Both the position numbers and the translations under genes were made by a program. Shown here piece by piece: positions 23,986-35,023 of a DNA stretch of 64,000 nucleotides (the stretch's first letter is position 1; the number at the start of each line of letters is the position of its first letter). The stretch comes from Scolanthus callimorphus (taxonomy: Eukaryota; Cnidaria; Anthozoa; Actiniaria; Edwardsiidae). The notes under the pieces are model-generated. The model did not search any database. It was not told where the DNA came from and saw only the letters and a list, made by a program, of their open reading frames with translations. The stretch is taken from NCBI GenBank assembly GCA_033964015.1, contig CM066913.1, positions 21,413,854 to 21,477,853 on the forward strand, in the 5' to 3' direction.

Positions 23986-26900
23986 CTAATTTCTTTCTTC
24001 TTTTGTTGTTGGAGCGTGGGATATATTTTCTGGATGGCATCACCGATGATGTTCCTCCATTATCCACTTTGCCTGATCTTTATCATTTCTCACGCCAGCA
24101 TAATCTGCTTTCATTTTGTTGAACTGGTGGTGAATGCACTCAATGCCTTGTTCCCCAAGCAAACCAAATCCAGTGTTGTACATCTTAACCCATTGGACTA
24201 CATGGTCTTCCAGGATGTGCATCTTTGGAATAACTGTTGCTTTAGGGAAGGAAGATCGATATGATGCCATGAAGAGCTTGATTTCTTTGTCTGAAAAAAA
24301 ATAATAGGATTTTTTCAATGCAGGAATATTTAAAAAGGCCAAAAATCATAGGATGTTAGGGTACATCTGTAGGAACTTTATTGTTAATAAACTATTTTAG
24401 ACCAACTTAGTCTGACTGTGGAATGTTTAGGAGAGGGTATTCCAGAATGCATTCATCAACACTTGTGCAGAAAAAAAATGAAATAAGCCATTATTTGAGT
24501 ATACAATGGCATTTGCTAACCTGTGACAAACTTGTGACTCAAACCCTTGATCATTCAGTTTGTTAAAATGCATAACATAACTAATAAGCTTACATAATGT
24601 TTGTATCACTAACCTCCATGTTTGCTTCTCCAGATCTTCAATATCCCACATGTATCTCTGCACGCCAAGTTCCATGTTGTGAGCATTGTCTGGTGCCTCA
24701 AATGTTGTCAAGACAACAGTATTTTGGGGAGCATTCGGATTCTTGAGGTTGGCAATCTCAAACATCAGCTTAAATGTGCCCCCACCTTTGTCACCACCGA
24801 ACTTAATCCATATCTCCTGATCAGGTATTATACCATTGTGCCTGGTTAGATTTCTGTGCCTAAAATTAAAATATTAATGTACAAATAAATATAACAATTT
24901 ATTTGTTGACCCCCACCCCCTTATAATATAATCCCCCTAACTTACATCATGTTCTGTTCAAGATGCCCATAGACCAAGGCTGTAAGGCCCTCAACTTGTG
25001 AACATACAGCTAGACGGATCTCTGTCCCACCTCCACTCTTGTTGAACATGAATGGCATGTGCTCAGCATAAACATTGGTAAGTTTTTGTTGCTCAGACAG
25101 TTCACGCTGCTTCTTCTCGCTAGCTAACTGCACTCCAAAGCTTGTGAGCCATCTTTAAATAAAATAGGAAAAAAAGTAACTCTCATTGGAAACCAACTGT
25201 GGTGCTACTATAAGGCCAATAAAAAAATCCACATCCTAAATTTTAGTTATTCCTGCCTTGAGGTCCAGTGAATTGCAAACAGCTGACCTGCCAAATGAGT
25301 TAAATTGTAACACTTAAGAAAATTAATATGTATGGAAATGCATGATATAACCAGTCTGTTACAATATTTTTGTTGGCACCAAGTTTTATGTGTATTTCCT
25401 TCAGGTACATGTATCATTCTATTGTGGTAAATTAGATTTCTCCTTTTTCCCCACCCCTCCCCTCTTTGAAAAAATGATTGATTGCCTTTATCAAATACTA
25501 ACTTTCTTAGTTGTCTTAATTTGTTCCAGGGTATTCCCAGTCTGCTTTCATTGCCAGGCCCTCTTCTTCAGATACATGTATTCTCAGACCAGCCTCCCTG
25601 GCAAACTTTTGTCGTTCTTCTTCGCCCATTCTTTGTAACTCCGCTTTCCTCTGCCTCTGGATATCATCATTTTCTCCACCACTGATGTTTTGCCGAAACT
25701 GCTCAACAGCTAAAGCTCTACGATGCACCGTCTTGCCGCTAGCTGATGCACTATTTGTACGTGGCACAGACACATGTGACAGATGCAAGGGCTAATAGAA
25801 GGATGAAAATCGAAAAGGATTAGATGAGAAAATGTCAGAAATTAATTTCGTTCAAATGGGAAATTCGTTTTACCGTGGAATTAACAGTCAAGTGATGTTT
25901 TTTTCTTGAATCCCAAATTACAGATTTGATATTATTTTAGTGAAAATATATATTTAATGCTATTAAATAAAATGTATAAAATATTGATTGTAAAGTGCTT
26001 AAATGTTAAACGGATGACGGATAAGATATGCGTTACAACTGTAGCAGTAGCAACGAAACGTCTTTACAATCAATATTTTATAAATTTTATCTACATACCA
26101 TTATTGGTACACAGTCTATGCTATATATTAGCCCCCGGGGGGACTATACGGGATGCTCGGCCCTAAAGGGGTAGGGTTTTCAGGCTGGAGGTATAAGAAA
26201 GGGGTAGGGTTTTTCAGGCTTGGTATAAGTAAGAAATGGGTACCTTTTCGGCTTTGGTATTGGTATAAAGAAGGGTAAGGGGTCCAGAATCTGGGCCGAG
26301 CATTTGCATTTGACTTGCACATTAATGCTATGAAATGTACAGTATAGGATTATGTGATTGTAAGAGATATCGGCTGCCATAGGGCTTATTTGTTACGGCA
26401 TGGACAGCAAAGTAAGGTACAAACCACAGGCATTTTCCAGGGCTACAGGCGGAGTGCAAAGCAGGGGTGTGTGTCCCCCCTCCCCCGATCGCACCCCCTC
26501 GGAAAACCCGACGGAAGAGGCTTTTCCTTATTGTACCCCCTCGCAAAAAACCTAAAGAAGAGACTTTTTTCACTTTGACCCCATCGGAAAAGGCCATTTT
26601 GTTATCCCCCGGAAAACTTCTGCTGTAGGGAGTGGGGCTAAAAAATGGAATGGCCCTATGTCTTTCTTTGACTTGTCGCGCTTTCGATGAACTAAAAAGA
26701 AAACACTTACCCACCAGTTTTCAGAATAACCTGCGAAGAGCCTGTTGTGTGCATCTTTCTTTTGATTAGGTTTGTAGTAAGCCTTTCCTCGGCAGTCGAC
26801 AGAGGTGACAGAGGGGTATCGATTGATGTCTCTAGAATTTCTGCAGTCCGTCTCGTGCGCTGCAAGGAGGTCTAGTCGAAACGGGACTTTGCACATGGAG

Positions 26901-27582
26901 CATCTTACAAGAGCTGAACAGAGGGCAGACAAAACTAATCGTGGGGCTTTACTTAGCACCTCTGCCGACAGGGTTGCTTTACAGATGGGACAGGTCGCGT
27001 GATTTGAGTTACACTTCAGCCATTCAGAAATGCAGGAACGCAAAACACATGTTCACATGGGGTCTGCACTGGCTGTTCAATGATATCGCGGCACACAGAG
27101 CACTGTATAAATTCTGAAGGGTTAATAAATCGCTCAATGCTTGGCAAGTTTTTGAGGATTTTCTCTGGTATGATTGTTTTGAAAATTGAAACTTCGCCCG
27201 ACTGGTTTTCTTTAACATCGGATTTTCCACGGGGACGCCCAGATCTTCGTTTGCGGCTTGGCCTGTCGCCTTTCTTTTGCCGTTCAATATCTGTGCACAT
27301 TACGAAGCTGTCAGCTGTCACCGCTATGGGCAACCCAGTTATATACGGCACGAGTAGGACCGCCCTGGGTGCAGACACAATAACAGCTGTGACAGACATT
27401 TTGAGGGTGGACGGTGTCGACGTCTTTGTCAAAATTTACGTCGAAAGCACGAGTTAGATCGGATTTTAACGGGTTAACAGCATAAAACCGTTTACTGCTC
27501 TTGTCTCCACTGTAAATACCATAAACACGACAGCATCTGGGCAAAAACCAAGGTGAATACTTGAAATGGTGGTTGTATCCAT
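23986..27582 (-). pseudogene. RING-finger gene resembling the RAG1 N-terminal region, decayed, multi-exon
   Basis: Exons with consensus splice sites on the minus strand: 27,582-26,711, 25,791-25,503, 25,152-24,946, 24,859-24,615, and a last one from 24,290. Exon 1 carries VHPQNVCHSCY and a RING (CSVCRDIIEQPVQTPCEHVF...CISEWL...CPIC), then a further Cys/His block. Later exons carry LASEKKQREL, GGDKGGGTFKLMFEI and GLLGEQGIECIHHQFNKMK. The VCHxCY plus RING order is that of the RAG1 N-terminal region. The remainder matches my memory of a multicopy cnidarian family and may relate to the N-RAG-TP type of element. Breaks: a 7-bp tandem duplication (GACAGCT twice, near 27,302-27,318), one base lost in the RING near 27,030, one near 25,530, missing middle exon(s) between 24,615 and 24,290 (phases do not match), and a TGA at 24,040-24,042 before the final TAG (23,986-23,988). 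The real start may lie in a further upstream exon. Confidence 0.7.
26131..26620. repeat. low-complexity GGGTAGGG/CCCCTCG repeat tracts
   Basis: Inside the first intron of the RING gene. 26,131-26,310 begins CCCCCGGGGGGAC and repeats GGGTAGGGTTTTTCAGGC-type words. 26,470-26,620 repeats CCCCCTCGGAAAA-type words. The starting tip resembles the end of the MITE at 35,024, so this may be a diverged relative. Boundaries are approximate. Confidence 0.4.
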
Positions 27583-27786
27583 CTAAAACAAGAAAGTTTT
27601 ATAATTCGCAACAAGTTTTTACTTCCCGATAGTGTTGCACTACGCCTCGTCACAAAATCATCACAGCGTGGTTAAAAAAAGTCCGGCAATGGAGAAACTC
27701 AGATTATCCTCTTTTTGTGCTGTCTTTTCACCATTCACTACTACCGGAATGTGTTCAATTCTGTTTGTTACAAGTAGCCAAATTTG

Positions 27787-27896
27787 GTACCAAGGACGGA
27801 GAATTTAAGAGACCAGTAGCGAAGCTGTACTTGCTACTACCTGCGGACAATTGAGGATCGTCGTGACTTTGCGGAAGTCATCGACTGGGGCGGGGA
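27787..27896 (+). pseudogene. last codons of BEL pol and polypurine tract
   Basis: KDGEFKRPVAKLYLLLPADN ends at a TGA near 27,853. This is the usual end of a BEL pol (G-x-KRPVxKLxLL). About 45 bp later the purine-rich GGGGCGGGGA (27,887-27,896) touches the 3' LTR start and is the natural plus-strand primer site. This shows that the 3' end of a BEL element is here, 5.5 kb away from the rest of pol. Confidence 0.75.
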
Positions 27897-28027
27897 TGTG
27901 CCTCCCCACTTCCGGTTCCGGCCGTTGATTGACACTTAGCTATTTTTAGGCCCACGAGTTGGAGAGTGTCTTGTAAGCTTTTCGCGAGTCGAGTCTGCGA
28001 TCGACTGTGAGTTGAGTTTGTGAAAGA
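27897..28027 (+). repeat. BEL/Pao 3' LTR, truncated
   Basis: Starts TGTGCCTCCCC and matches the first 130 bp of the 5' LTR at near identity (an extra C near the start). The match ends at TGAAAGA, after which the sequence is unrelated to the remaining 71 bp of the 5' LTR. Truncation or recombination removed the LTR 3' part. Confidence 0.8.
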
Positions 28028-28244
28028 GTTGGTTATGGTTCGTAAAGCTCGCTTTTGTAGAAAGAAGATTCTGTTAAGGTAGATGTATAAGTGGAAGACC
28101 AAACAGTAGAACAAAGTTTGGTTGTTGTACACTGAATTGTTATGATATTGCTAATTGAAAGGCATTTGATTGGACTAACTAGGACACTGGACGGTTGACA
28201 ATTTTTCCCATAGTTTTTAGTCTGAAATGCTCAGTGCTCTTTAA

Positions 28245-28470
28245 AGAGCCTGTGTCAGCCGCCATTTTGACAGCATAGCAACATACCAAGTGTGAGAAAG
28301 CATCCATTTCCATCGGCTGATTTAGATAATATAGAGCAATGTTCTTGATTGAATTTGGTAAATCAAATCTGAAACTTTGTTTTTAGATGTTTAGTAAGAG
28401 ATTTCTACACGTAATTCGTCTCCTAATATCAAACGAAAACAATAACAAAGGAGTGGCTGACACAGGCTCT
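28245..28470. mobile_element. 226-bp MITE with TTAA target duplication
   Basis: Inverted ends AGAGCCTGTGTCAGCC, exact in both arms, with TTAA directly outside (28,241-28,244 and 28,471-28,474). No coding capacity. This is a third TTAA-flanked family in the window, with ends unlike the other two. Confidence 0.88.
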
Positions 28471-28719
28471 TTAATTTCAAAAGAAACCCCATATTTATTC
28501 CTTTCGTAATCCCCTGTTGTACAAACCTTTGGCAGCGCACGCTGCCGTCTTCCAAGGCCAACATTTCAAAATGTTCGGGTTTTGGTGTGTTCGGGTGGAG
28601 AGGGGCATTTACGCCTTAACATGCCCTAATATATAGATTTAGCCACTGGCTAAAAGCGGAGCTCCTGGTTATAAAATTTTCTATGTGAATGAAAGGGATT
28701 CCCATGTGTACATGGTTTA

Positions 28720-29815
28720 TATGGTTGCTTTAGAGTCTTCACGAGATATTAATTTTTCAAGCATAGATGACGTCATCGATGACGTCATATCACGTGACCA
28801 CTTCATTTCGATCATATGGTGGCCTAGACTACACTACCCAAGTTTGGTTCTTTTAGAGTTTTCCCTTCACGAGATATAATTTTTTCAAGCATAGATGACG
28901 TCATCGATGACGTCACATCACGTGACCACTTCATTTTGCTCATCTGGTGACCTAGACCACACTACCCAAGTTTGGTTGTTCTAGAGTCTTCTCTTGACGA
29001 GATATTCATTTTGAAGCATAGATGACGTCATTGGTGACGTCACATCACGTGACCACTTCATTTCGCTCATCTGGTGACCAAGACCACACTGCCCAAGTTT
29101 AGTTGTTTTAGAGTCTTCTCTTCACGAGATATTCATTTTTCAAGCATAGATGACGTCATCGATGACGTCATATCACGTGACCACTTCATTTCGATCATAT
29201 GGTGGCCTAAACCACACTACCCAAGTTTGGTTCTTTTAGAGTTTTCCCTTCACGAGATATTATGTTTTCAAGCATAGATGACGTCATCGATGACGTCACA
29301 TCACGTGACCACTTCAGTTTGCTCATCTGGTGACCTAGACCACACTACCCAAGTTTGGTTGTTCTAGAGTCTTCTCTTGACGAGATATTCATTTTCAAGC
29401 ATAGATGACGTCATCGGTGACGTCACATCACGTGACCACTTCATTTCGCTCATCTGGTGACCTAGACCACACTACCCAAGTTTGGTTGTTTTAGAGTCTT
29501 CTCTTCACGAGATATTCATTTTTCAAGCATAGATGACGTCATCGATGACGTCACATCACGTGACCACTTCATTTCGCTCATCTGGTGACCAAGACCACAC
29601 TACCCAAGTTTGGTTGTTTTAGAGTCTTCTCTTCACGAGATATTCATTTTTCAAGCATAGATGACGTCATCTTTGACGTCACATCACGTGACCACTTAAT
29701 TTCGCTCATCTGGTGACCTAGACCACACTACCCAAGTTTGGTTGTTTTAGAGTCTTCTCTTCACGAGATATTCATTTTTCAAGCATAGATGACGTCACAT
29801 CACGTGACCGTGCTA
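28720..29815. repeat. nine-copy 128-bp tandem repeat carrying CRE palindromes
   Basis: The word AGATGACGTCA starts at 28,765, 28,893, 29,020, 29,148, 29,276, 29,403, 29,531, 29,659 and 29,787, a period of 127-128 bp. Each unit has two perfect TGACGTCA palindromes (the last has one), giving 17 in all, plus TCACGTGACC and a CACTACCCAAGTTTGG block. Units differ by only a few bases. Open frames here are by-products. Confidence 0.95.
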
Positions 29816-29925
29816 CAGCACCCCCCTTGTGGCATAGACAAAATATCCCAAGTATGGCTGTCTTAGCATGTTCCCTTGAGGAGATATAATTTTTTCTTTG
29901 CATACCACAGGGTTCCCATGTGTAC

Positions 29926-29976
29926 ACGGACGGCGGACGGCGGACGGACGGACGGACGGACGGACGGACGGCGGAC
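29926..29976. repeat. GGAC microsatellite
   Basis: ACGGCGGACGGCGGAC followed by repeated GGAC units and a final GGCGGACAC. It lies just after the 128-bp array. Confidence 0.95.
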
Positions 29977-30892
29977 ACTACAGGTTTAATACCAGAAAAA
30001 TAAAGAAAAAATCATATCTCCCGAAGGGAAGCTTCTCTAGAAGCCAAACTTGGACAAACTTTCAAAGACCATCAGAGGAACTCTACACCAAAGTCACGTT
30101 CCCTCACGCCATCAATGACGTCATCAAAATGATCCAAAATGCCCGTGACGTTCAAAAATCAACTCGATGGTATACGTTTTTCCCTTAGGTATGGTGCTCC
30201 GCTTGCGCGGGCCTTCGGCCCGCGCTGGAGCTCCGCTAAAATATCTTTCTAATGATAATGTACTTCTTTGATGACTGGTTGCCACAATCAATAGGGGTCA
30301 GCTTCAGAATCGATTGTCCATACTCCCTATTTAGACCTCACATTTTGCTTTAATTATTTTGGAACAATAGGAAAGAGAAAGAGGTGAAATGAAGTTTTTT
30401 ATCAATAGATTTGGAAATCACACTTTTCTCTGCGGAAGCATGTCTACAGAACCGTCTTATAGCAAAAAAAAAAAATTACAGTATCTATCACCTGTTCCCT
30501 ATCTTCTATTTTTATTATTATTATTAGTGCTGTTTAAAATTTATAGCTGGGTTAAAACGCGCAGTCAAAAACAAATTAATCGAATTCAGTTTTGGCATCA
30601 CAATCCTCATAGATGTTGTAGACGTTTTAACTTCTGGGTCTCCTTTGTTTCCAAATGAACGTCTCTGCCTTCAGGTCCGGCAGAGCGAGCGAGGCTCTCA
30701 TGGTATGCAGGACCATGTAAAGTGCACCAGCATATGTGTTACGGTTCTCCATCGAGACTGCCTGGTCAGGCATTTTGTTTTTTTTCTGTACGGGTTGACA
30801 CGTGCAATCCATGTGAAATACGCATGGGTGCTAATGCGCGCATGCTGGTAATAATGGTGCAAGTGTTGTTTGTAGAATGTAATGTCAAAGAT

Positions 30893-31022
30893 AGATTTGA
30901 ATCAGGAAAACCATACACAGGGAATTTCTGCAAAAACACTGAATTTCACGTGATAGAAGATTTGAATCAGGAAAACCATACACAGGGAATTTCTGCAAAA
31001 ACACTGAATTTCGCGTGATAGA
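30893..31022. repeat. 65-bp tandem duplication
   Basis: Two copies starting at 30,893 and 30,958 (AGATTTGAATCAGG...), differing by about one base (CACGTGATAG versus CGCGTGATAG). Their near identity suggests a recent duplication. Confidence 0.93.
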
Positions 31023-34000
31023 AGAATGTGAGGTGTTCGGATTTCCCATGGTTATCTATGTGAATTCCGAACACATGCGCAGTGCTTTGGGAAATTCAGC
31101 TTTTCCCATGGCAGGGTTTCTTCAGAAATTCCCCTGTCATTAAGAGCTTCTGGAGAGGACATAACCTTCTCCTAAAACTAGCTGTTTGGCTTATTAAAAA
31201 AACAATAGAATTTTAATATGCATAGACTGCAAACGACTCCTTCGATGTCGAGTTGTCTGATATAACAAGGACACCGCCGGCGGTTTTAACGCTTCACAGA
31301 TCAGCCCGTGTTACGGGTTAGATTTAATATGCACCAAAGGATTATAACAACTCATATTAGGAGGTCTTCGTCTGACTATCTGCATTTAGGTAGAAGGTGC
31401 ACTTCAAGGTGGTACGTAGCTAATTCACAAGAAACCGCAACCTAAAAACAGACCACCCTTTTTGGCTACAAATTGACAACCAGAACATATTCATGTGGAG
31501 GTTATTAAAAGTGAAAAGCTTTTTTGTGGACAATGGACAATGACTCCGAGAAGGGAGAGTGAGACAGTATTACATCATAACACCGACTGCAAATAGACCG
31601 ATCCCTTCTTCGCATTAATTAATCACCAAACAATGGGCAGTTTTCCCTATTGACTTCAAAATGTTCGAGCAACAAACTCGAAATTCGAAGATTTTAAATG
31701 ATTTATTCAGCTTTTCGTGACGAAAATATAAAACCCATATACTCTGAGCAATCTTCTAACGCTTTCCTGCAATCGGTGTATTTTCCATGCTCCATGCCAA
31801 AGTAAAATTTTGGCTTGTCCGGACGTAGCAACAGTAACTAGAGAGTAGAACAATGAAGCAGGATCGGTCAATTCGACAAGAAAAACAGTTATGTATGATC
31901 TACTGACCTTAATTTACTCATGCTAAGGTGATACATGTCTAGCTGTGGCGGGGAAATGTGGAATTCTTTCATTTCGTTGACTCCAAGCCATTATGTCCGT
32001 TGATACATTAACAATCGCTGTTAACACGTTGTGGGTGAAGATGAGATGAAATAGTCTATAATACACACCATGGCAAGTACTCAGATGACATTCTCAAACA
32101 CATCAAGCGTGAGGTTTGTAAACGCGATTTTAATTTGCATAGATTGAGATTTTATTCCTTCTTTTTCCCCGACATTAACTGATTCGTTTGAGAAGCTATA
32201 TCAAACGCTCGACATTGGTTTTGAGTAGGGATTTCCTAACACCTCAGTAAAACAAGTCGGCTTTTTATGGTAGTGGCTGGCTTCTTTAGTGGCAATATGT
32301 TATGTTGTTCCAGCACTCAAATCGTGTTAGCCAATCCTGGCCCTTTTTAAACAGGCAACCTGAATGGCACGGCAACTGAAACCAGATATATGTCACATTC
32401 CAGCTATAACGCACGCGCGCGCTGCCTTCCTGTAAATGAGGAACATTTGTCGAATAGAGTGTTAAGAAGCGCGTTCTGGTCGTTGGGACACGGCTTGCGC
32501 ACGCGCTTATATAGCTTGAATCCTCCATTGCCTGATTGGCTCGAAGTATTTGAGTGTATTTACAAGAAACGTAACCACAATTTGATCTACTAGATATGAA
32601 AGAGTCGCCCCTGTTCAAACCCGAACAGGTTGCTTTTGGCTAAGTTTCATTCGATGTAATTTCTGCGGTTGTTTTCTTGATGTTTTCTGAATTTCGGTTC
32701 TTCCTTCTCGATGTCGAGACGAACGGTATGCGGTAAAGTGCACCGAAACAAAAACAAATATAAAACCACAACACGCCACCATGGCACTTGAATGGAGAAA
32801 AGCTAAGTTTCAGGCTTTGGCTACAGAAGCATCGTTTTGATCGAGCGAGAATTGAATTTTTTAATATGTGTTGCTTTTCAGGGTTTGCTGCTTTCAGTAT
32901 CATGAGAACTAGAAAATAAATCTGAATTGTTATGCATAGTGTTCGGCTTGGGTACTTTATAATAGCATTCTTGGCCTTTCCTGTAGGTTTCACGCCGTCG
33001 AAGTTTCCAGGAATATTAAGCATAAATCTTCTTACAATGCTAGAACTATATTAATTGTTGTGTACGTAATTGTCTGGTGGGCGGAGCTCCGAAACTGCTC
33101 AGGCCCGCTCAGACCTTGTTTGGAAGTTTGATTGACATCAGTTGAAACGCAGTTTGGAGATTTTGAAACGAGGTTCTACAGAATTTATATAGTATTTAGT
33201 ATATGTTAGTATTTATTTAAAAGTTTTGAGTTCAGCACAGGTTATAACCCAGTCCAACTTAGTGCTGCAATCCCCCCTCAGAAAAAATCCTGGATCCGCC
33301 ACTGTCAGCACCAATTTCATTTGGTATCATGCCAGTTTTCCTAAAGGTGTTAGAAAACGGCATGACATTTACTTTTTTGTAATAAAGTTTACACTCTAAC
33401 TATATCACCGAAAGCTAAGCTTCATCTTTTCCCATTACGTATGGGTAATTTATGCCAATTTAAAGTTATTTCTTAGGACTTTATTATGCTACCAACAGCG
33501 GAAGCTGATCGAACAAACTTGTATTTAAAACAGAAAACAAGTCAGCCGTATTCGAATGAAAGGGCTCTATTCGGTTATCAAATAAAACTGGAGCAAGTCG
33601 TTTCCAGGTAAATAATATTGTCACCTCCGAAGAGGACTGTATCATCTCAACATAATTGATATCTGAAATGTTGTCGTTTTCTGTGCAAATGGCGTGATTC
33701 ACTTTTAAGGTTGTGTCTTCCAGTGAATTAGCCTTGTGCCACCTTAATCCGCGTAAATGTAAATGTGTCTATCGACTCCCTTCACTATGATAGCTATGTG
33801 GCACGGCCCGTTGCGAGCGAGTGATCACTGATAGAACATTTATCCACTTTCAAGCTACTAGTCGCTTGTATATCGATAGTGATATGGGAATGTACTCGAT
33901 TTTAGTATAGCAAAAGAAAGCCAATTGGCGCTGTTCGTGTCACGGAAACTGAAATCCCAAACGTATTTCTTTATCAATATCTAATGTATCTTAAAGTAGC

Positions 34001-35015
34001 AATTTTGATAAATACATTTCTAAGACCTTCCTATGGTTGACCCTTGAAGATGACAGAGAGAAAAATGCAATGCTATAATGTGAATTACCGTTTTATAAAC
34101 TTAATTTTGCATGGCACATTCCTAAACAGATAACACGTATCTAACAACAGAAGACTATAATAAAAAAGCAATGAATGCTTCTTGAGCAAATGCGCAGAAA
34201 AAAAGTATTTTAGAACATATGCTTATCTTGATACATTACCTTGCCTTTGTTCACCAGAGTGCTTCCTTTTTAGAAGACCATCCATCTCATTTCTCCTACT
34301 GCTCTAGTACCCTAATTCACCACACTGCGTATTTTCACTTATCATAATTGACAGATTAAAACGTGCAATTCCTGTTTATTTTTGCGATGTCTTCTCTGTC
34401 GAGAGAAAAGGCGGAGGTATGATCGCGAAGGCTGTGGATTTAATGAGCTCGACAAAAAAGGTGGAATAAAATTGCGCCGAGGAAACAAATTCAAGAATAT
34501 TATCACTTAACACAAGCAAGTAGTTAGAAAATGTTCTTGCTTGACCTATTCTTTAATTACGGCAACAATACATTTAGATCTGGGTGAGAACCATATTCGA
34601 AAGTGAAGATCATAATTTGAATAAATGTTTATTTTAGGAGTATTTGGCCAGATACCTTTTTAAATTAAAATGTTTGCTAATCGGATTAAAATACATATTA
34701 GTATGCATTCGTGAATCATGTGAGTACATCGAATTTTAAAAGGTGTATGAGTAGGTATTTTAATAGCGATCATATAAAATAAAGTTGGAAACGATTCTCC
34801 TATGTTTTGGTGTAACAGAGAAAATCCAGCAACCACTCACTATATCATGTTATAACCCAGATTTTGTTTTTGTTTTTTCTGTGTGTGTAATCCCTTTGGT
34901 GAGATTAACGTCCACAACTTGGTTTATCTCTTAAGGGGAAACACATTGAATCAAGACACCAGTTCGGCCTAGACCTCCTGATATTTTTAAATCCGCCACT
35001 GAGTAATTGCCCAGT
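31023..35015. other. gene-free stretch
   Basis: About 4 kb, AT-rich. Open frames at 32,286-32,618 (minus), 32,640-33,023 (minus) and 33,484-33,702 (minus) have no recognisable domain. A short interrupted palindrome (TGTTC-AAACCC-GAACA) lies near 32,612-32,627. A phrase ending ATCCGCCACTG occurs at about 33,292 and 34,992, likely repeat debris. Confidence 0.4.
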
Positions 35016-35023
35016 TGCTAAGG

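Larger units (their letters stand above)
22239..27786. other. 5.5-kb segment splitting the BEL element
   Basis: BEL coding sequence stops after VRT at about 22,238 and resumes with KDGEFKRPVAKLYLLLP at about 27,791. GTAC occurs at both edges (22,235-22,238 and 27,787-27,790) and could be a 4-bp target duplication or microhomology. GGTACCA also occurs at 22,274-22,280 and 27,786-27,792, so the junction is ambiguous. I found no terminal inverted repeats. The segment holds a decayed RING gene, a candidate first exon and two short inverted-repeat elements. Confidence 0.55.
16364..28027 (+). mobile_element. BEL/Pao LTR retrotransposon, interrupted and decayed
   Basis: Order on the plus strand: 5' LTR (16,364-16,564), primer-binding region, gag, protease-RT-RNase H, integrase and DUF5641-like end (to about 22,238). 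A 5.5-kb foreign segment follows, then the last codons of pol (27,787 onward), a purine tract and a truncated 3' LTR (27,897-28,027). Frameshifts occur in gag, around the protease and in integrase, so the copy is not autonomous. The BEL group is assigned from the DUF1759-like gag, the DSG protease, YMDD RT and the late WPMGKIV block. Whether the two halves are one insertion or two copies is inferred (see findings). Confidence 0.8.
28655..30237. mobile_element. element with AGCGGAGCTCC ends enclosing a satellite array
   Basis: AGCGGAGCTCC at 28,655-28,665 and its reverse complement at 30,227-30,237 bound a region made of nine 128-bp repeats, a GGAC microsatellite, a unique segment and a strong hairpin near the right end (GCGCGGGCC-TTC-GGCCCGCGC, 30,205-30,225). 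GGTTCCCATGTGTACA-type sequence occurs on both sides of the array. No transposase and no clear target duplication. The idea that it moves as a unit is an inference. Confidence 0.5.

Noticed and set aside
28720..29815. CRISPR-like array
   Set aside because: Regular period, but units are 128-bp near-identical repeats without distinct spacers, in animal DNA.
29772..30188. Open frames with poly-Arg/Asp or Ser/Arg/Pro content
   Set aside because: They are translations of the GGAC microsatellite and of the 128-bp repeat flank.
32286..33023. Minus-strand frames of 110 and 127 codons
   Set aside because: No recognisable protein features and no supporting splice sites.
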